NCBI RefSeq assembly: GCF_019429525.1 | Contig: NZ_JAHXZL010000005.1 | Span: forward strand, 248,001-312,000 | Direction of reading: 5' to 3' | DNA length: 64,000 bases | DNA from: Sphingomonas folli | GTDB lineage: Bacteria; Pseudomonadota; Alphaproteobacteria; Sphingomonadales; Sphingomonadaceae | Shown here: positions 37,087-46,419 of the stretch, in pieces | Layout: every line of letters starts with the position of its first letter | Position numbering within the stretch: the stretch's first letter is position 1 | The notes under the pieces: generated by a model | What the model was told of the DNA's origin: nothing | What the model saw: the letters and a program-made list of their open reading frames with translations, nothing else | The model's database searches: none | Position numbers and translations under genes: made by a program

Positions 37087-39972
37087 TCAGTCCGCGCCCA
37101 GCGTCACCGGACCCGCGATCCCCGCCGGCGCCTCGCCCTCGACCAGCAGCAGCACGACCCGCTCGCCCGCCCCCGCCGGCACGCGCGCCTGGAGCGGCCC
37201 CGGCGCCGTGTCGCGCTTGCTCGCGACCGGGCGGCCGTCGACGAGCAGCTCGGCGCGACCCGAGACCTTCTCGAAGCGGATGATCCCGCCCTCGGCGCCG
37301 ACCCGCCGCCACGGCCGCACCACCGCGCGCCACGCGCGCCAGTCCGCGCCCGACTCGCCGGGCACCAGCGCGCCGGGACGGACGAACGCCCAGCTGTTGT
37401 TGTCGCCGTCCGGCGGCGCGGCGTCCGCGGCGGGGCGCTCGCGCGACGCGGGCGAGCGGCGCCACTCGGCGAGCGGCTGCGCGCGGCGCTGCTCGGGCCA
37501 GTTGGCCGGCGGCACCACCGCGTGCCGGTCGATCGTCGCGCGCGCGCCCCGGAGCCCCGGCGCGGTCGCGCTGAGGATCACCGCGCCGCCGCCCACGCTA
37601 GCCCGCACGATCACCTGCGCGAGTCCGTTGAACAGGCTGCGCGAGACGCCCTGCTCAGGCTCGTGGCTGTTGGGATCGCCGTTGCCCAGCCCGATGATCG
37701 CGGCGCCGTCGACCGCGAAGCGCACGGGGAGGTCGGCGGTCGGCACGTGCCGGCCGCGCGAGTCGGTCGCGTCGACCGTCACCGGCAGCGAGTCCTCGCC
37801 GTCGCCGAGCATCACGCGCCGCGCCGGGGTGAGCCGCAGCGCCACCGGCGCCCCCGCGGTCTCGTGCGCGGCGCGCGCCACCGCGCGGCCGCCGCGGCGC
37901 GCGACGGCCTCGATCCGGCCGGGCGCGTACGGCACGTGCCACTCGTTGCCCATGATCCGGTCGACCTGCTGCGTGCCCAGCGCGCGACCGTTCAGCGACA
38001 GCGTCACCTCCTCGGCGTTGCTCATCACCAGCACGCGGACGGGCTGGCGCTCGCGCCCCGGCCAGGTCCAGTGCGGCGCGATCGACACGACCGCCGCGTC
38101 GTCAACCCAGTGCGCGCGGTGCACATCATAGGCGGTCTTGGGGAAGCCGCAGAGGTCCATGATGCCGAAGAAGCTCGAGATCGTCGGCCAGGCATAAGGC
38201 GTCGGCTCGCCGTGATAGTCGAAGCCGGTCCAGGTGAAGCCGCCCGCGACGAAGCGCCGCTCGGCGATCGCGCGCCACGTCGCGCGGTGCGTCCCGCCCC
38301 AGCTCGCCGCCTCGTCGTCGTAGGAGGAGATGACGTGGCGCGCCGGGTCGCTGGCATAAGCGCCGCGCGTCTCGAACGCGCTGGTGTCCTCCGAGCTGGT
38401 CATCGCGCGCGTCGGGAAGAGCCGGTGGAACCGGTCATAATCGCCCTGGTAATAGTTGAAGCCGGTGACGTCGACGACGCTCGACACGCTGTCGGGCTCG
38501 AAGAAGGCGCCGTTCATCGCCGCGGTGACCGGGCGGCTGTCGTCGAGCAGGCGCACCGCGTGCGCCATCCGCCGCACCATCTCGACGCCCGCGGGCGTGC
38601 CCTGCATCGGCTCCTCGTTGAACACCGACCAGAGGATCACGCACGGGTGATTGCGGTCGCGCCGCACCAGCCAGCGCAGCTGCGCCATATAGTCGGGCGC
38701 GGGGTTGAACTGGCGGTTCTCGTCCATGACAAGGAAGCCCAGCTCGTCGCACAGGTCGAGGAACTCGGCCGCGGGTGCGTTGTGCGAGCAGCGGATCGCG
38801 TTGCAGCCGATCGCCTTCAGCCGCTCGAGCCGCCAGCGGTGCAGCGAGTCGGGCATGGCGACGCCGACCCCGGCATGGTCCTGGTGGAGACAGACGCCCT
38901 TCAGCTTCACCGGCCGGTCGTTGAGGAAGAATCCCTCCTGAGCGTCGAAGCGAGCGGTGCGGAAGCCGATGCGGGTACGGCGCTCGTCGACGATCCCCTC
39001 GCCCGTCACGCGCGTGACGACGGTGTAGAGCGTCGGGCGCTCGGCCGCCCATAGCCGCGGCGTCCCCGCGACGAGCGTCAGCCGCGCCTCGGCCTCGTCG
39101 AGCGCGGTGACGGTCGCGTCGGTCTCGGCCCGCGCGACCTCGCGCCCGTCGGGATCGAGCAGCCGCGCCGCGATTCGCACCGCGCGCTCGTCGCGCGCGA
39201 CGCTGGTGAGCGTCACCGCCACCGGGACCCGCCAGGCGCCGTCGTCGCCGCGGCGCGGGTCGCAGTGGACGCCGTCGCTCGCGATCGACACCGCCGGTCG
39301 GCGCACGAGCCAGGCATGGCGGTAGAGCCCCGCGCCCTCGTACCACCAGCCTTCCATCGCCTCGGCGTCCACGCGGATCGCCACCGTGTTGAGCTCGTCG
39401 CCGAAGCGCGCGAACGGCGTCAGGTCGACGTAGACGCTGGTGTAGCCGGACCAATGATGCGCCACGACGCTGCCGTTGACCCAGATCGTCGCGTTGGTGG
39501 CGATGCCATCGAAGTGCAGCTCGATCCGCTGCCCGCGGTCGCGCGCGTCGAGCGCGAGATGGCGGCGGTACCAGCCGATGCCGCGCGGGCGATAGCCTTG
39601 CGCGACGTTGGCGCTTTCCACGAACGGCTGTGCCGACGCCCAGTCGTGCGGCAAGCGGACCCGCTGCCAGTCGGAATCGTCATAGTCGATCGCCGCCGCG
39701 CCTTGTGCATTGCCGGCCTTGACGCTGAGATAGGTCGCGTTGTGCGTGTCGAGCCGCGGCAGCGCGATATCGCCCTCGTGGAACAGCCAGCCGCGCTCGA
39801 GCCGCACCCGCGTGGGATCGCCGACGAACGCGCGCGGCGGCAGCGCGTGGCTGGGCGCAGGCATCGGCAGCCCGTCGCCGGCGGTGCGCCGCGCGATCGG
39901 CGCGGCGGCGAGCGGCGCGCCCGCGACGGTGGCGAGCGCGGCGGTGCCGCGCAGCAGGTCACGACGATGCAT
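37087..39972 (-). CDS. Glycoside hydrolase family 2 beta-galactosidase (GalA-like)
   Basis: This 961-aa exo-beta-galactosidase is predicted to remove terminal beta-linked galactose in the periplasm. The N-terminus MHRRDLLRGTAAL is a twin-arginine signal. Domains in order are the GH2 sugar-binding domain (LPHDWASAQPF, DGIATNATIWVNG), the Ig-like domain, and the TIM barrel with acid/base E453 in WSVFNEEP and nucleophile E528 in MTSSEDTSAFE, then C-terminal DUF4982-like and Big-like domains (ADLPVRFAVDGA, GNGDPNSHEPE). The last about 150 residues form an additional beta-domain. The start overlaps the gntR stop (TGATG). Beta-galactosidase is favoured over beta-glucuronidase by overall similarity; substrate not proven. 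Confidence 0.85.
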   Translation of the reverse strand: MHRRDLLRGTAALATVAGAPLAAAPIARRTAGDGLPMPAPSHALPPRAFVGDPTRVRLERGWLFHEGDIALPRLDTHNATYLSVKAGNAQGAAAIDYDDSDWQRVRLPHDWASAQPFVESANVAQGYRPRGIGWYRRHLALDARDRGQRIELHFDGIATNATIWVNGSVVAHHWSGYTSVYVDLTPFARFGDELNTVAIRVDAEAMEGWWYEGAGLYRHAWLVRRPAVSIASDGVHCDPRRGDDGAWRVPVAVTLTSVARDERAVRIAARLLDPDGREVARAETDATVTALDEAEARLTLVAGTPRLWAAERPTLYTVVTRVTGEGIVDERRTRIGFRTARFDAQEGFFLNDRPVKLKGVCLHQDHAGVGVAMPDSLHRWRLERLKAIGCNAIRCSHNAPAAEFLDLCDELGFLVMDENRQFNPAPDYMAQLRWLVRRDRNHPCVILWSVFNEEPMQGTPAGVEMVRRMAHAVRLLDDSRPVTAAMNGAFFEPDSVSSVVDVTGFNYYQGDYDRFHRLFPTRAMTSSEDTSAFETRGAYASDPARHVISSYDDEAASWGGTHRATWRAIAERRFVAGGFTWTGFDYHGEPTPYAWPTISSFFGIMDLCGFPKTAYDVHRAHWVDDAAVVSIAPHWTWPGRERQPVRVLVMSNAEEVTLSLNGRALGTQQVDRIMGNEWHVPYAPGRIEAVARRGGRAVARAAHETAGAPVALRLTPARRVMLGDGEDSLPVTVDATDSRGRHVPTADLPVRFAVDGAAIIGLGNGDPNSHEPEQGVSRSLFNGLAQVIVRASVGGGAVILSATAPGLRGARATIDRHAVVPPANWPEQRRAQPLAEWRRSPASRERPAADAAPPDGDNNSWAFVRPGALVPGESGADWRAWRAVVRPWRRVGAEGGIIRFEKVSGRAELLVDGRPVASKRDTAPGPLQARVPAGAGERVVLLLVEGEAPAGIAGPVTLGAD

Positions 39973-40709
39973 CAGAGATCGGACAGCTCGGCCACGAAGT
40001 CGTACGCGTCGCCGCGATAGTAAGAGCGGGTGAACTCCACCGCGCGCCCATCGCGCAAGAAGCCGCGGCGCTCGATCAGCAGCCCGGCATGGCCCGACTC
40101 GACGCCGAGCATCCGCGCGTGCTCGCCCCCGAACGGCACCGCGCGCAGCCGCTGCAGCGCGCGCGCGGGCCGGCTGCCCGCCGCCTGGAGCGCGGTGTAG
40201 AGCGAGTCCCCGACCGCCTCGGCGGAGGGCAGGCAGTAGCCCGCGATGGTCGACAGCTCGAGCGCCATCGGCTCGTCGTCGGCGCTGCGTAGCCGGTGGA
40301 AGCGATAGACCGCCGCGCCGGGCGAGAGACCCAGCGCCATCGACTCCTCGGGGCTTACCGTCCCCGCCGCGCGCAGGATCCACTGGCTCGACGCCACCTT
40401 GCCGCGCGCCGCCATGTCCTCGGTGAAGGAGGAGAGTTTCGAGAAGCTCTTCTCGACCCGTCCCGCGACGAACGTGCCCGCCCCGCGCCGCCGCGTCAGC
40501 AGCCCCTCCTCGACCAGCCCGCCGATCGCCTTGCGGACGGTGATGCGCGACACGTCATATTCCAGCGCCAGGTCGCGCTCGGCGGGGATGGCGTCGCCCT
40601 GCTGGAGCTTGCCGCCCCCGATCCCGTCGCGGATCACCTGCTGCAGCTGGAGGTAGAGTGGCGCCGCATTGCCCCGCCGGAACTTTCCGATCTCCTCGGC
40701 GAACCCCAT
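39972..40709 (-). CDS. GntR/HutC-family transcriptional regulator (NagR-like)
   Basis: This is a 245-aa regulator. The N-terminal winged helix has PLYLQLQQVIRDGI, PAERDLALEYDVSRITVRKA and LTRRRGAGTFVAG, followed by a UTRA ligand-binding domain (residues about 90-235: EDMAARGKVASSQ, YRFHRLRSADDEPMALE, FTRSYYRGDAYDF). HutC-type regulators of this kind often sense amino-sugar phosphates such as GlcNAc-6-phosphate, which would suit a glycan containing GlcNAc. It is coupled to the beta-galactosidase gene (TGATG) and divergent from the TonB receptor. Candidate operator motifs lie between the two and before GH20. GGGAG precedes ATG 40709. Confidence 0.92.
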   Translation of the reverse strand: MGFAEEIGKFRRGNAAPLYLQLQQVIRDGIGGGKLQQGDAIPAERDLALEYDVSRITVRKAIGGLVEEGLLTRRRGAGTFVAGRVEKSFSKLSSFTEDMAARGKVASSQWILRAAGTVSPEESMALGLSPGAAVYRFHRLRSADDEPMALELSTIAGYCLPSAEAVGDSLYTALQAAGSRPARALQRLRAVPFGGEHARMLGVESGHAGLLIERRGFLRDGRAVEFTRSYYRGDAYDFVAELSDL

Positions 40710-41071
40710 TCTCTTCTCCCCTGCCGGCCGTCATCGCCGGATAACAGCAGCGTACCTGAAGCGACCAGGTGTCACAATCGCCCAGCGGCGGACGATAGGA
40801 CCACTCGGTGCCACCCGCCGCCCGCGCTTCGGCGACGCAATCGTTCCCATCGCTGCTGAACGAGGAAAGCACGCCTCGCCAGCGACTTAGTGGTGAATAC
40901 ACATCGCGTAACCAAAATGAAATTTCTTGTCGCATGATTGGTATACTTTGGTTATATCATGCTGAAATCGCGGGAGCGGGGTCAACCCGACGGTGCGGTC
41001 GCAGGGCGGACACGGGCTTTCACATCGGGCGGACGGCCATCGCGGCGGCGCTCAAAGGGGAGAAGAAGACG
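40710..41071. promoter_or_regulatory. Divergent gntR / TonB-receptor control region
   Basis: This 362-bp region, with an unusually AT-rich core (about 40890-40965), carries the motif TTGGTATACTTTGGTTAT at 40938-40955 and a single half-site TAACCAAAA at 40909-40917. A possible promoter for the receptor is TTGTCG (40928-40933), an 18-bp spacer, then TTATAT (40952-40957), which would put the tandem motif between -35 and -10. The GntR protein is the obvious candidate binder. All of this is inference from sequence layout. Confidence 0.55.
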
Positions 41072-43855
41072 ATGCGTTTGCGGCAATTGGTCCTACTCTC
41101 GACCGCGCTGACCGGTCTCGCCGGCACCGCGCAGGCGCAGCAGACACCGCCCGCCACCACGCCGCCGAGCGAGGCCGCGCCGCCGGTCGACGCGCCGGGC
41201 GAGGCCACCGGCGAGGACGTCGTCGTCACCGGCTACGCGCGCAGCCTGCGCCAGGCGATCGAGGTTAAGCGCAGCGCCAACGCGGTGGTGGACGCGATCT
41301 CGGCCGAGGACATCGGCAAGTTCCCCGATCGCAACGTCGCCGAGTCGCTGTCGCACATCCCCGGCGTGTCGATCGACCGCCGCTTCGGCGAGGGCGAGAA
41401 GGTCGCCATCCTGGGCACCGACCCCGCGCTCAACCGCATGCTGCTCGACGGCCATGGGCTCGCCTCGGCCGACTGGGGCGGCAACGACAACGATCCCAGC
41501 AGCCGCACCTTCAACTATTCGCTGCTCGCGCCCGAGCTGGTCGACCGGCTCGAGGTGTACAAGTCGCCCGAGGCGCGGATCGAGGAGGGCAGCCTCGGCG
41601 GCACCGTGATCGTGCGCACGCGCCGCCCGCTCGAGCTGGAGAAGAACAGCGTCTTCGCCTCGGGCGGCTACACCTACAACGACCGCGCCGACAAGGGCAG
41701 CATTCGCGGCTCCGGGCTGTACAGCTGGAAGAACGACGCCGAGACCTTCGGATTCCTGATCGCGGCCACGTACGACAAGCAGAACCTGGTGCGCTCGGGC
41801 GTCGAGTTCTTCGGCTATGACAATGCCGACGGCAGCGGCAGCCCGTTCCTGACCACCAACGCCGCGGGCCAGCGCGTGCTCAAGAACCCCAATGCGGTGA
41901 TCAGCGGCGGCACCGCGGCGGACCTCGACAAGGCCGCCTCGCCGTTCGGCATCAACTATGCCTATTTCCAGCAGCAGCGCGAGCGCGCCAGCGTCGCGGG
42001 CACGGTGCAGTTCCGCCCCGCCGACGGCCTGACGCTCACGCTCAACGGCCTGCACATCGACGGCAATTACAACAATTACAGCCAGGCGATGTACACCATC
42101 CCGGGGGCGTGGACCGGCGACGTGCTGCAATCCGCGACGATCGCTAACGGGGTGGTGACCGACGCGACCTTCGCCGGCGCCACCAGCCAGAGCGCGCAGC
42201 TCGACACGCTCGTGCGCAAGACCAAGCTGAAGACCGACAATCTCAACTTCTACGCGGACTGGGAGGGCGACAGCGGCGCCAAGGTCTCGTTCGCGGGCGG
42301 CTGGAGCAAGGCCACCGGCGGGCGCAATCCCGAATATTTGTTCAACGTGCAGACCAAGTCGCCGTTCAGCTATTCCTTCACGCCGAGCTCGGCCACCGTC
42401 AACTTCACCCAGGACATCACCGACCCGGCGGCCTATTTCAGCAACCCGAACAACAACAACGCCTTCATCGAGGGCGATCCGGTGATCGTCAACGGCCAGC
42501 AGCTGGTAGCGGCGCAGATCGGCGGGCTCGACTATAGCGTCACCACCGACCGCGACATCTACGGCGGCTTCGACGCGACGATCCCGCTCGGCGGCGTGTT
42601 CAAGGAACTGCTGCTCGGCGCGCGGGTGACCGACCACGTCAACCGCATCGACGCGCGCGGGATCAACACGTACCTGCAGCAGTCGCGGCTCGGCTCGCAG
42701 CTCGGCGTCGACACCGGCGTGACCCCCGACGGCATCTTCGACGGCACCGGCGGCAGCGGCAACGCCACCCGCTTCCTCAACCTGTCCGAGCAGGCGGTGA
42801 TCGACATTCTCACCAACGCGATCAACACGCCGCTGGTGGAGAAGGTCGGCGCCTCGACCAGCGTGACCGAGCGCACCGCGGCGAGCTACGTCCAGCTCAA
42901 CTTCGACCAGGGGCCGGTGCGCGGCAACATCGGCGGGCGCATGGTCTACACCAAGGACGTGTCACGCTACGCGCTGACGCTGGCGACCGACCCGAACGGC
43001 ACCGCGCCGGTGAAGCCGGTGCCGACCAGCACCTCGACCGACTATCTCAAGTTCCTCCCCAACGTGAACATCGCCTGGGAGATCACGCCGCAGCTGATCC
43101 TGCGCGGCGCGGCGGCGCGCGTGATCTCGCGCCCGCGCTACCAGGACCTCGCCGCGACCACCTCGCAGAACGACGTCACCTTCGACGCGGGCGGCGGCAA
43201 CCCCACGCTCAAGCCGTACCAGGCGACCAACTACGAGATCACCGCGGAATATTACCCGCGCCCGGGCGCGCTGCTCTCGCTCGAGCTGTACCGCCGCGAC
43301 ATCTCCAACTACATCCTCAACATCCGCGAGCAGGGTCAGTCCTTCTACAACGCGCTCGCGGGCCGCGTGATCAACACCTACACCGTCCAGCGCCCGGTCA
43401 ACGCCGGCAGCGCCAAGGTGAACGGCGTGCTGGTCAACGGGCAGGCCGAGATCTGGGGCGGCTTCGGCATCCAGGCGAACTATTCGTACCAGGACAGCAG
43501 CACCGACCCGGTCCCCGGCATCGACGCGACCTTCGATCTGCCCTATCTGTCGAAGCATACCGTCAACGTGATCCCGTATTTCGAGAGCGGGCCGTTCCAG
43601 GCGCGGGTCAGCTACAATTACCGGACCGATTATTTCCGCACGATCGGCCGTCTCGGCTCGCCCGAGAAGGTCGCGCCGTACAGTCAGCTCGACGCCTCGG
43701 CCTCGATCAACCTCAACAAGAACATCACGCTGACGTTCAACGCGCAGAACCTGCTCGACGAGACCTATCTCCAGTACAGCAACACGCGCGACCGGCCGTC
43801 GGCCTTCTACAAGAACGGCCGCACCTTCGTGGGGAGCGTCTCCTTCCGGATGTGA
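41072..43855 (+). CDS. TonB-dependent receptor, Caulobacter type (glycan importer)
   Basis: This 927-aa outer-membrane receptor imports substrate using TonB energy. The signal peptide ends GTAQA before QQTPP. A TonB box-like segment, EDVVVTGYARSLRQAIEVK, leads into the plug (AISAEDIGKFPDRNVAESL, PGVSIDR, GTVIVRTRRPLE), then a 22-strand barrel ending in VGSVSFRM. The NVAESLSHIPGVSI pattern is that of TIGR01782-type receptors, which are abundant in sphingomonads and Caulobacter and used for glycans. It stands between the divergent regulator and the hydrolase genes, and so is the likely importer for oligosaccharides processed by them. No SusD-like partner, as expected outside Bacteroidota. A strong terminator follows. 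Confidence 0.93.
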   Translation: MRLRQLVLLSTALTGLAGTAQAQQTPPATTPPSEAAPPVDAPGEATGEDVVVTGYARSLRQAIEVKRSANAVVDAISAEDIGKFPDRNVAESLSHIPGVSIDRRFGEGEKVAILGTDPALNRMLLDGHGLASADWGGNDNDPSSRTFNYSLLAPELVDRLEVYKSPEARIEEGSLGGTVIVRTRRPLELEKNSVFASGGYTYNDRADKGSIRGSGLYSWKNDAETFGFLIAATYDKQNLVRSGVEFFGYDNADGSGSPFLTTNAAGQRVLKNPNAVISGGTAADLDKAASPFGINYAYFQQQRERASVAGTVQFRPADGLTLTLNGLHIDGNYNNYSQAMYTIPGAWTGDVLQSATIANGVVTDATFAGATSQSAQLDTLVRKTKLKTDNLNFYADWEGDSGAKVSFAGGWSKATGGRNPEYLFNVQTKSPFSYSFTPSSATVNFTQDITDPAAYFSNPNNNNAFIEGDPVIVNGQQLVAAQIGGLDYSVTTDRDIYGGFDATIPLGGVFKELLLGARVTDHVNRIDARGINTYLQQSRLGSQLGVDTGVTPDGIFDGTGGSGNATRFLNLSEQAVIDILTNAINTPLVEKVGASTSVTERTAASYVQLNFDQGPVRGNIGGRMVYTKDVSRYALTLATDPNGTAPVKPVPTSTSTDYLKFLPNVNIAWEITPQLILRGAAARVISRPRYQDLAATTSQNDVTFDAGGGNPTLKPYQATNYEITAEYYPRPGALLSLELYRRDISNYILNIREQGQSFYNALAGRVINTYTVQRPVNAGSAKVNGVLVNGQAEIWGGFGIQANYSYQDSSTDPVPGIDATFDLPYLSKHTVNVIPYFESGPFQARVSYNYRTDYFRTIGRLGSPEKVAPYSQLDASASINLNKNITLTFNAQNLLDETYLQYSNTRDRPSAFYKNGRTFVGSVSFRM

Positions 43856-43956
43856 GGACGCTCGTCGTGCCCCGGCGCCGCCTGGGGCCCAGATCGGAAG
43901 GCGTCGGTGACATCCACCAGCGTCCCCCGACTAGGCCTCGGCCCTCGCCGGCAACA

Positions 43957-43992
43957 GGCGGGGGAGCGGCAGTGATCAGCCGTTCCCCCGCC
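43957..43992 (+). terminator. Intrinsic terminator after the TonB receptor gene
   Basis: GGCGGGGGAGCGGC pairs with GCCGTTCCCCCGCC (14 bp with one G-U pair) around an 8-nt loop. A TTTCTTTTT tract follows at 44004-44012. It separates the receptor transcript from the GH20 operon. Confidence 0.7.
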
Positions 43993-44061
43993 TCCATCCG
44001 CTCTTTCTTTTTGTGGCCGAGGCATGGACGCCCGGCAGCGCATCGGCCATGATACCTCGTA

Positions 44062-44079
44062 ATACCAAAACGTAACCAA
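44062..44079. promoter_or_regulatory. Candidate GntR operator overlapping the GH20 translation start region
   Basis: ATACCAAAACGTAACCAA, the reverse complement of a tandem TTGGTTA-TTTTGGTAT, lies 10 bp before the GH20 ATG. It resembles the motif at 40938-40955 in having two TTGGTWA-type half-sites about one helical turn apart. Shared control by one regulator is inferred. Confidence 0.5.
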
Positions 44080-44088
44080 GGGGTAGGC

Positions 44089-46419
44089 ATGATCCGCAGC
44101 GCGCTGGGAGCCTCTATCGGGGCGGCATTGGTGGTCGCGACACCGGCGACGGCGCAGCGCGACGGCGACGTCCCCAGGCTGCTGCCCATGCCGCGCTCGA
44201 TCACGCGCGGGCCGGGCACGCTGACCGTCGCCGCGGGCAGCGGTGTGGCCGCGGAGACGCCGCTCGCCGAGCCAGCGGCCAGGCTGCTGATCGATCACGT
44301 CCGCACCGCGCGCGGGATCGCGCTCGCCCCCGCCGACGCCGCGGCCGCCCGCGTTCGCTTCGTCGCCGACGCCTCGATCAAGGGCGACGAGGCCTATCGT
44401 CTCACCGTCGCGCGCGACGGTGTCCGCGTCGCCGCCTCCGCCGCGCCGGGCTTCGTCCACGGCGCGATGACGCTGGTGCAGCTGCTCAGCCCCGACGCGC
44501 GTCTCGGCCAAGCGGTGCGCGTGCCCGCGGTGACGATCGAGGACTCGCCGCGTTTCGGCTGGCGCGGGCTGATGCTCGACACCGCGCGCCACTTCCTCCC
44601 GCTCCCCGAGATCGAGAAGATCGTCGACCAGATGGCGGCGGTGAAGCTCAACACGCTCCACCTCCATCTCAGCGACGACCAGGGCTGGCGCTTCGAGGTG
44701 AAGCGCTACCCGAAGCTCACCGAGGTCGGCGCGTGGCGCACCCCGCCCTCCACCGGCGGCGCGGCACCGACCCAGCGCTACGGCGGCTTCTACACGCAGG
44801 ACGAGCTGCGCGGCCTGGTCCGCTACGCCGCCGAGCGCGGCATCACGATCGTCCCCGAGATCGACCTGCCGGGCCACGCGCAGGCGCTGGTCGCGGCCTA
44901 CCCCGAGTTCGGCGTGCTCGGCGACCGACCCGAGACCGGCAACGGCTGGGGCATCTTCCCCTATCTGCTCAACCCGGGGCCGGAGGGCGTCGCCTTCGTC
45001 AAGCAGGTACTCGACGAGCTGATCGACGTGTTCCCCGGCACCTATGTCCATCTCGGGGGCGACGAGGCGGTGAAGGACCAGTGGGAGCGCAGCCCCGCGG
45101 TGCAGGCGCAGATCAAAGCGCTCCACCTCAAGGACGAGAACGCGCTGCAGAGCTGGCTGATCGACGAGCTCGGCACCTATCTGTCGAGCAAGGGCCGGCG
45201 GCTGATCGGCTGGGACGAGATCCTCGAGGGCGGCCTTCCTCCCTCGGCCTCGGTGATGTCATGGCGCGGCGAGAAGGGTGCGGTGGACGCGGCGAACCAG
45301 AACCACGACGTCGTGCTCTCGCCCGCGCCGACGATGTACATCAACTATCTCCAGAGCCACCATGCCGACGAGCCGCCCGGCCCGATCCAGGTGCAGACGC
45401 TCGCCGACACCTACGCCTATGACCCGATGCCCAAGGGGCTCGATCCGGCCAAGGCGGGGCACGTGCTCGGCGCGCAGATGAACCTGTGGAGCGAGTATCT
45501 CGTCACGCCCTACCAGTATCAGCACTCGATCTTCCCGCGGCTCGCCGCGCTGGCCGAGAACAGCTGGATCGAGCGGCCGCGCGACTTCGCCGGCTTCCTG
45601 ACGCGACTCCAGCCGCAGGTGGCGCGCTGGAAGCGCGGCGGGGTCGAGGTGGCGGACAGTGCCGCGGCGGTGGCGTTCGCCTTGCCGGGTTCGCGCGGCG
45701 ACACGCTGCGCGGCAACGGGGTGAAGCTGACGCTCGCGCAGGACGCGCCGCAGGGCACGATCCGCTACACGCTCGACGGCTCGGCGCCGACGCCCAAGTC
45801 GCGGCGCTACGCCGCGCCGCTGTCGCTGGCCTCCGGGCAGACGGTCCGCGCCGCGCCGTTCGACACCGCTGGCGTCGCGCTCGCCGCGCCGCGCGCGTTC
45901 GACACCGGGCGGGAGGCGCTGCTCACGCGCGTGTCGGGCGAGCTGGCCGCCTGCCCCGGCGAGACCCGTGGCCTGCGCGTGCCGCTCACCGCCGACGCGA
46001 CCGCCAACACGCCGACCTATGACGTCAACATCTTCAACCTGTGCAGCGTCTACCCCGCCGCGCCGCTCGACGTGGCGGGCGGCTTCACCGTCGAGGTCGC
46101 GCGGCTCGCGCGCAACCACGGGCTGGCGCACGACGTCGACAAGGTGCGGCGCCACTTCAACGTGACGCCGCACGGCGAGCTGCTGGTGATGGTCGGCTGC
46201 CCCGCGATGAAGGACGGCAAGCCCGTCCCCGACGCCCCCAGGCCGGTGATCGCCGCCAGCTTCCCGCTGCCCGATCCGGCGAGCGCGCCGCAGCGGCAGC
46301 GGTTCACCGGCACGCTGCCGGCGATGGAGGGCGATCGCGACCTCTGCTTCCAGTTCACCTCCCCGCTCACCGAGCCGCTGTACGCGATCGAGCGGGTCAG
46401 CCTCACGGACCGTCGCTGA
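44089..46419 (+). CDS. GH20 beta-N-acetylhexosaminidase
   Basis: This 776-aa enzyme removes terminal beta-GlcNAc or GalNAc by substrate-assisted catalysis. A Sec signal peptide ends TPATA before QRDG. The GH20b domain precedes the barrel, which starts RFGWRGLMLDTARHF and contains HLHLSDDQGWR, PEIDLPGHAQAL and the catalytic pair D325-E326 in HLGGDEAVKDQW. A chitobiase-type C-terminal domain (IRYTLDGSAPTP) and about 150 more residues follow, longer than a minimal GH20. It is the first gene of the rightward hydrolase operon and overlaps the next by TGATG. It would trim GlcNAc from N-glycan antennae. Confidence 0.93.
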   Translation: MIRSALGASIGAALVVATPATAQRDGDVPRLLPMPRSITRGPGTLTVAAGSGVAAETPLAEPAARLLIDHVRTARGIALAPADAAAARVRFVADASIKGDEAYRLTVARDGVRVAASAAPGFVHGAMTLVQLLSPDARLGQAVRVPAVTIEDSPRFGWRGLMLDTARHFLPLPEIEKIVDQMAAVKLNTLHLHLSDDQGWRFEVKRYPKLTEVGAWRTPPSTGGAAPTQRYGGFYTQDELRGLVRYAAERGITIVPEIDLPGHAQALVAAYPEFGVLGDRPETGNGWGIFPYLLNPGPEGVAFVKQVLDELIDVFPGTYVHLGGDEAVKDQWERSPAVQAQIKALHLKDENALQSWLIDELGTYLSSKGRRLIGWDEILEGGLPPSASVMSWRGEKGAVDAANQNHDVVLSPAPTMYINYLQSHHADEPPGPIQVQTLADTYAYDPMPKGLDPAKAGHVLGAQMNLWSEYLVTPYQYQHSIFPRLAALAENSWIERPRDFAGFLTRLQPQVARWKRGGVEVADSAAAVAFALPGSRGDTLRGNGVKLTLAQDAPQGTIRYTLDGSAPTPKSRRYAAPLSLASGQTVRAAPFDTAGVALAAPRAFDTGREALLTRVSGELAACPGETRGLRVPLTADATANTPTYDVNIFNLCSVYPAAPLDVAGGFTVEVARLARNHGLAHDVDKVRRHFNVTPHGELLVMVGCPAMKDGKPVPDAPRPVIAASFPLPDPASAPQRQRFTGTLPAMEGDRDLCFQFTSPLTEPLYAIERVSLTDRR

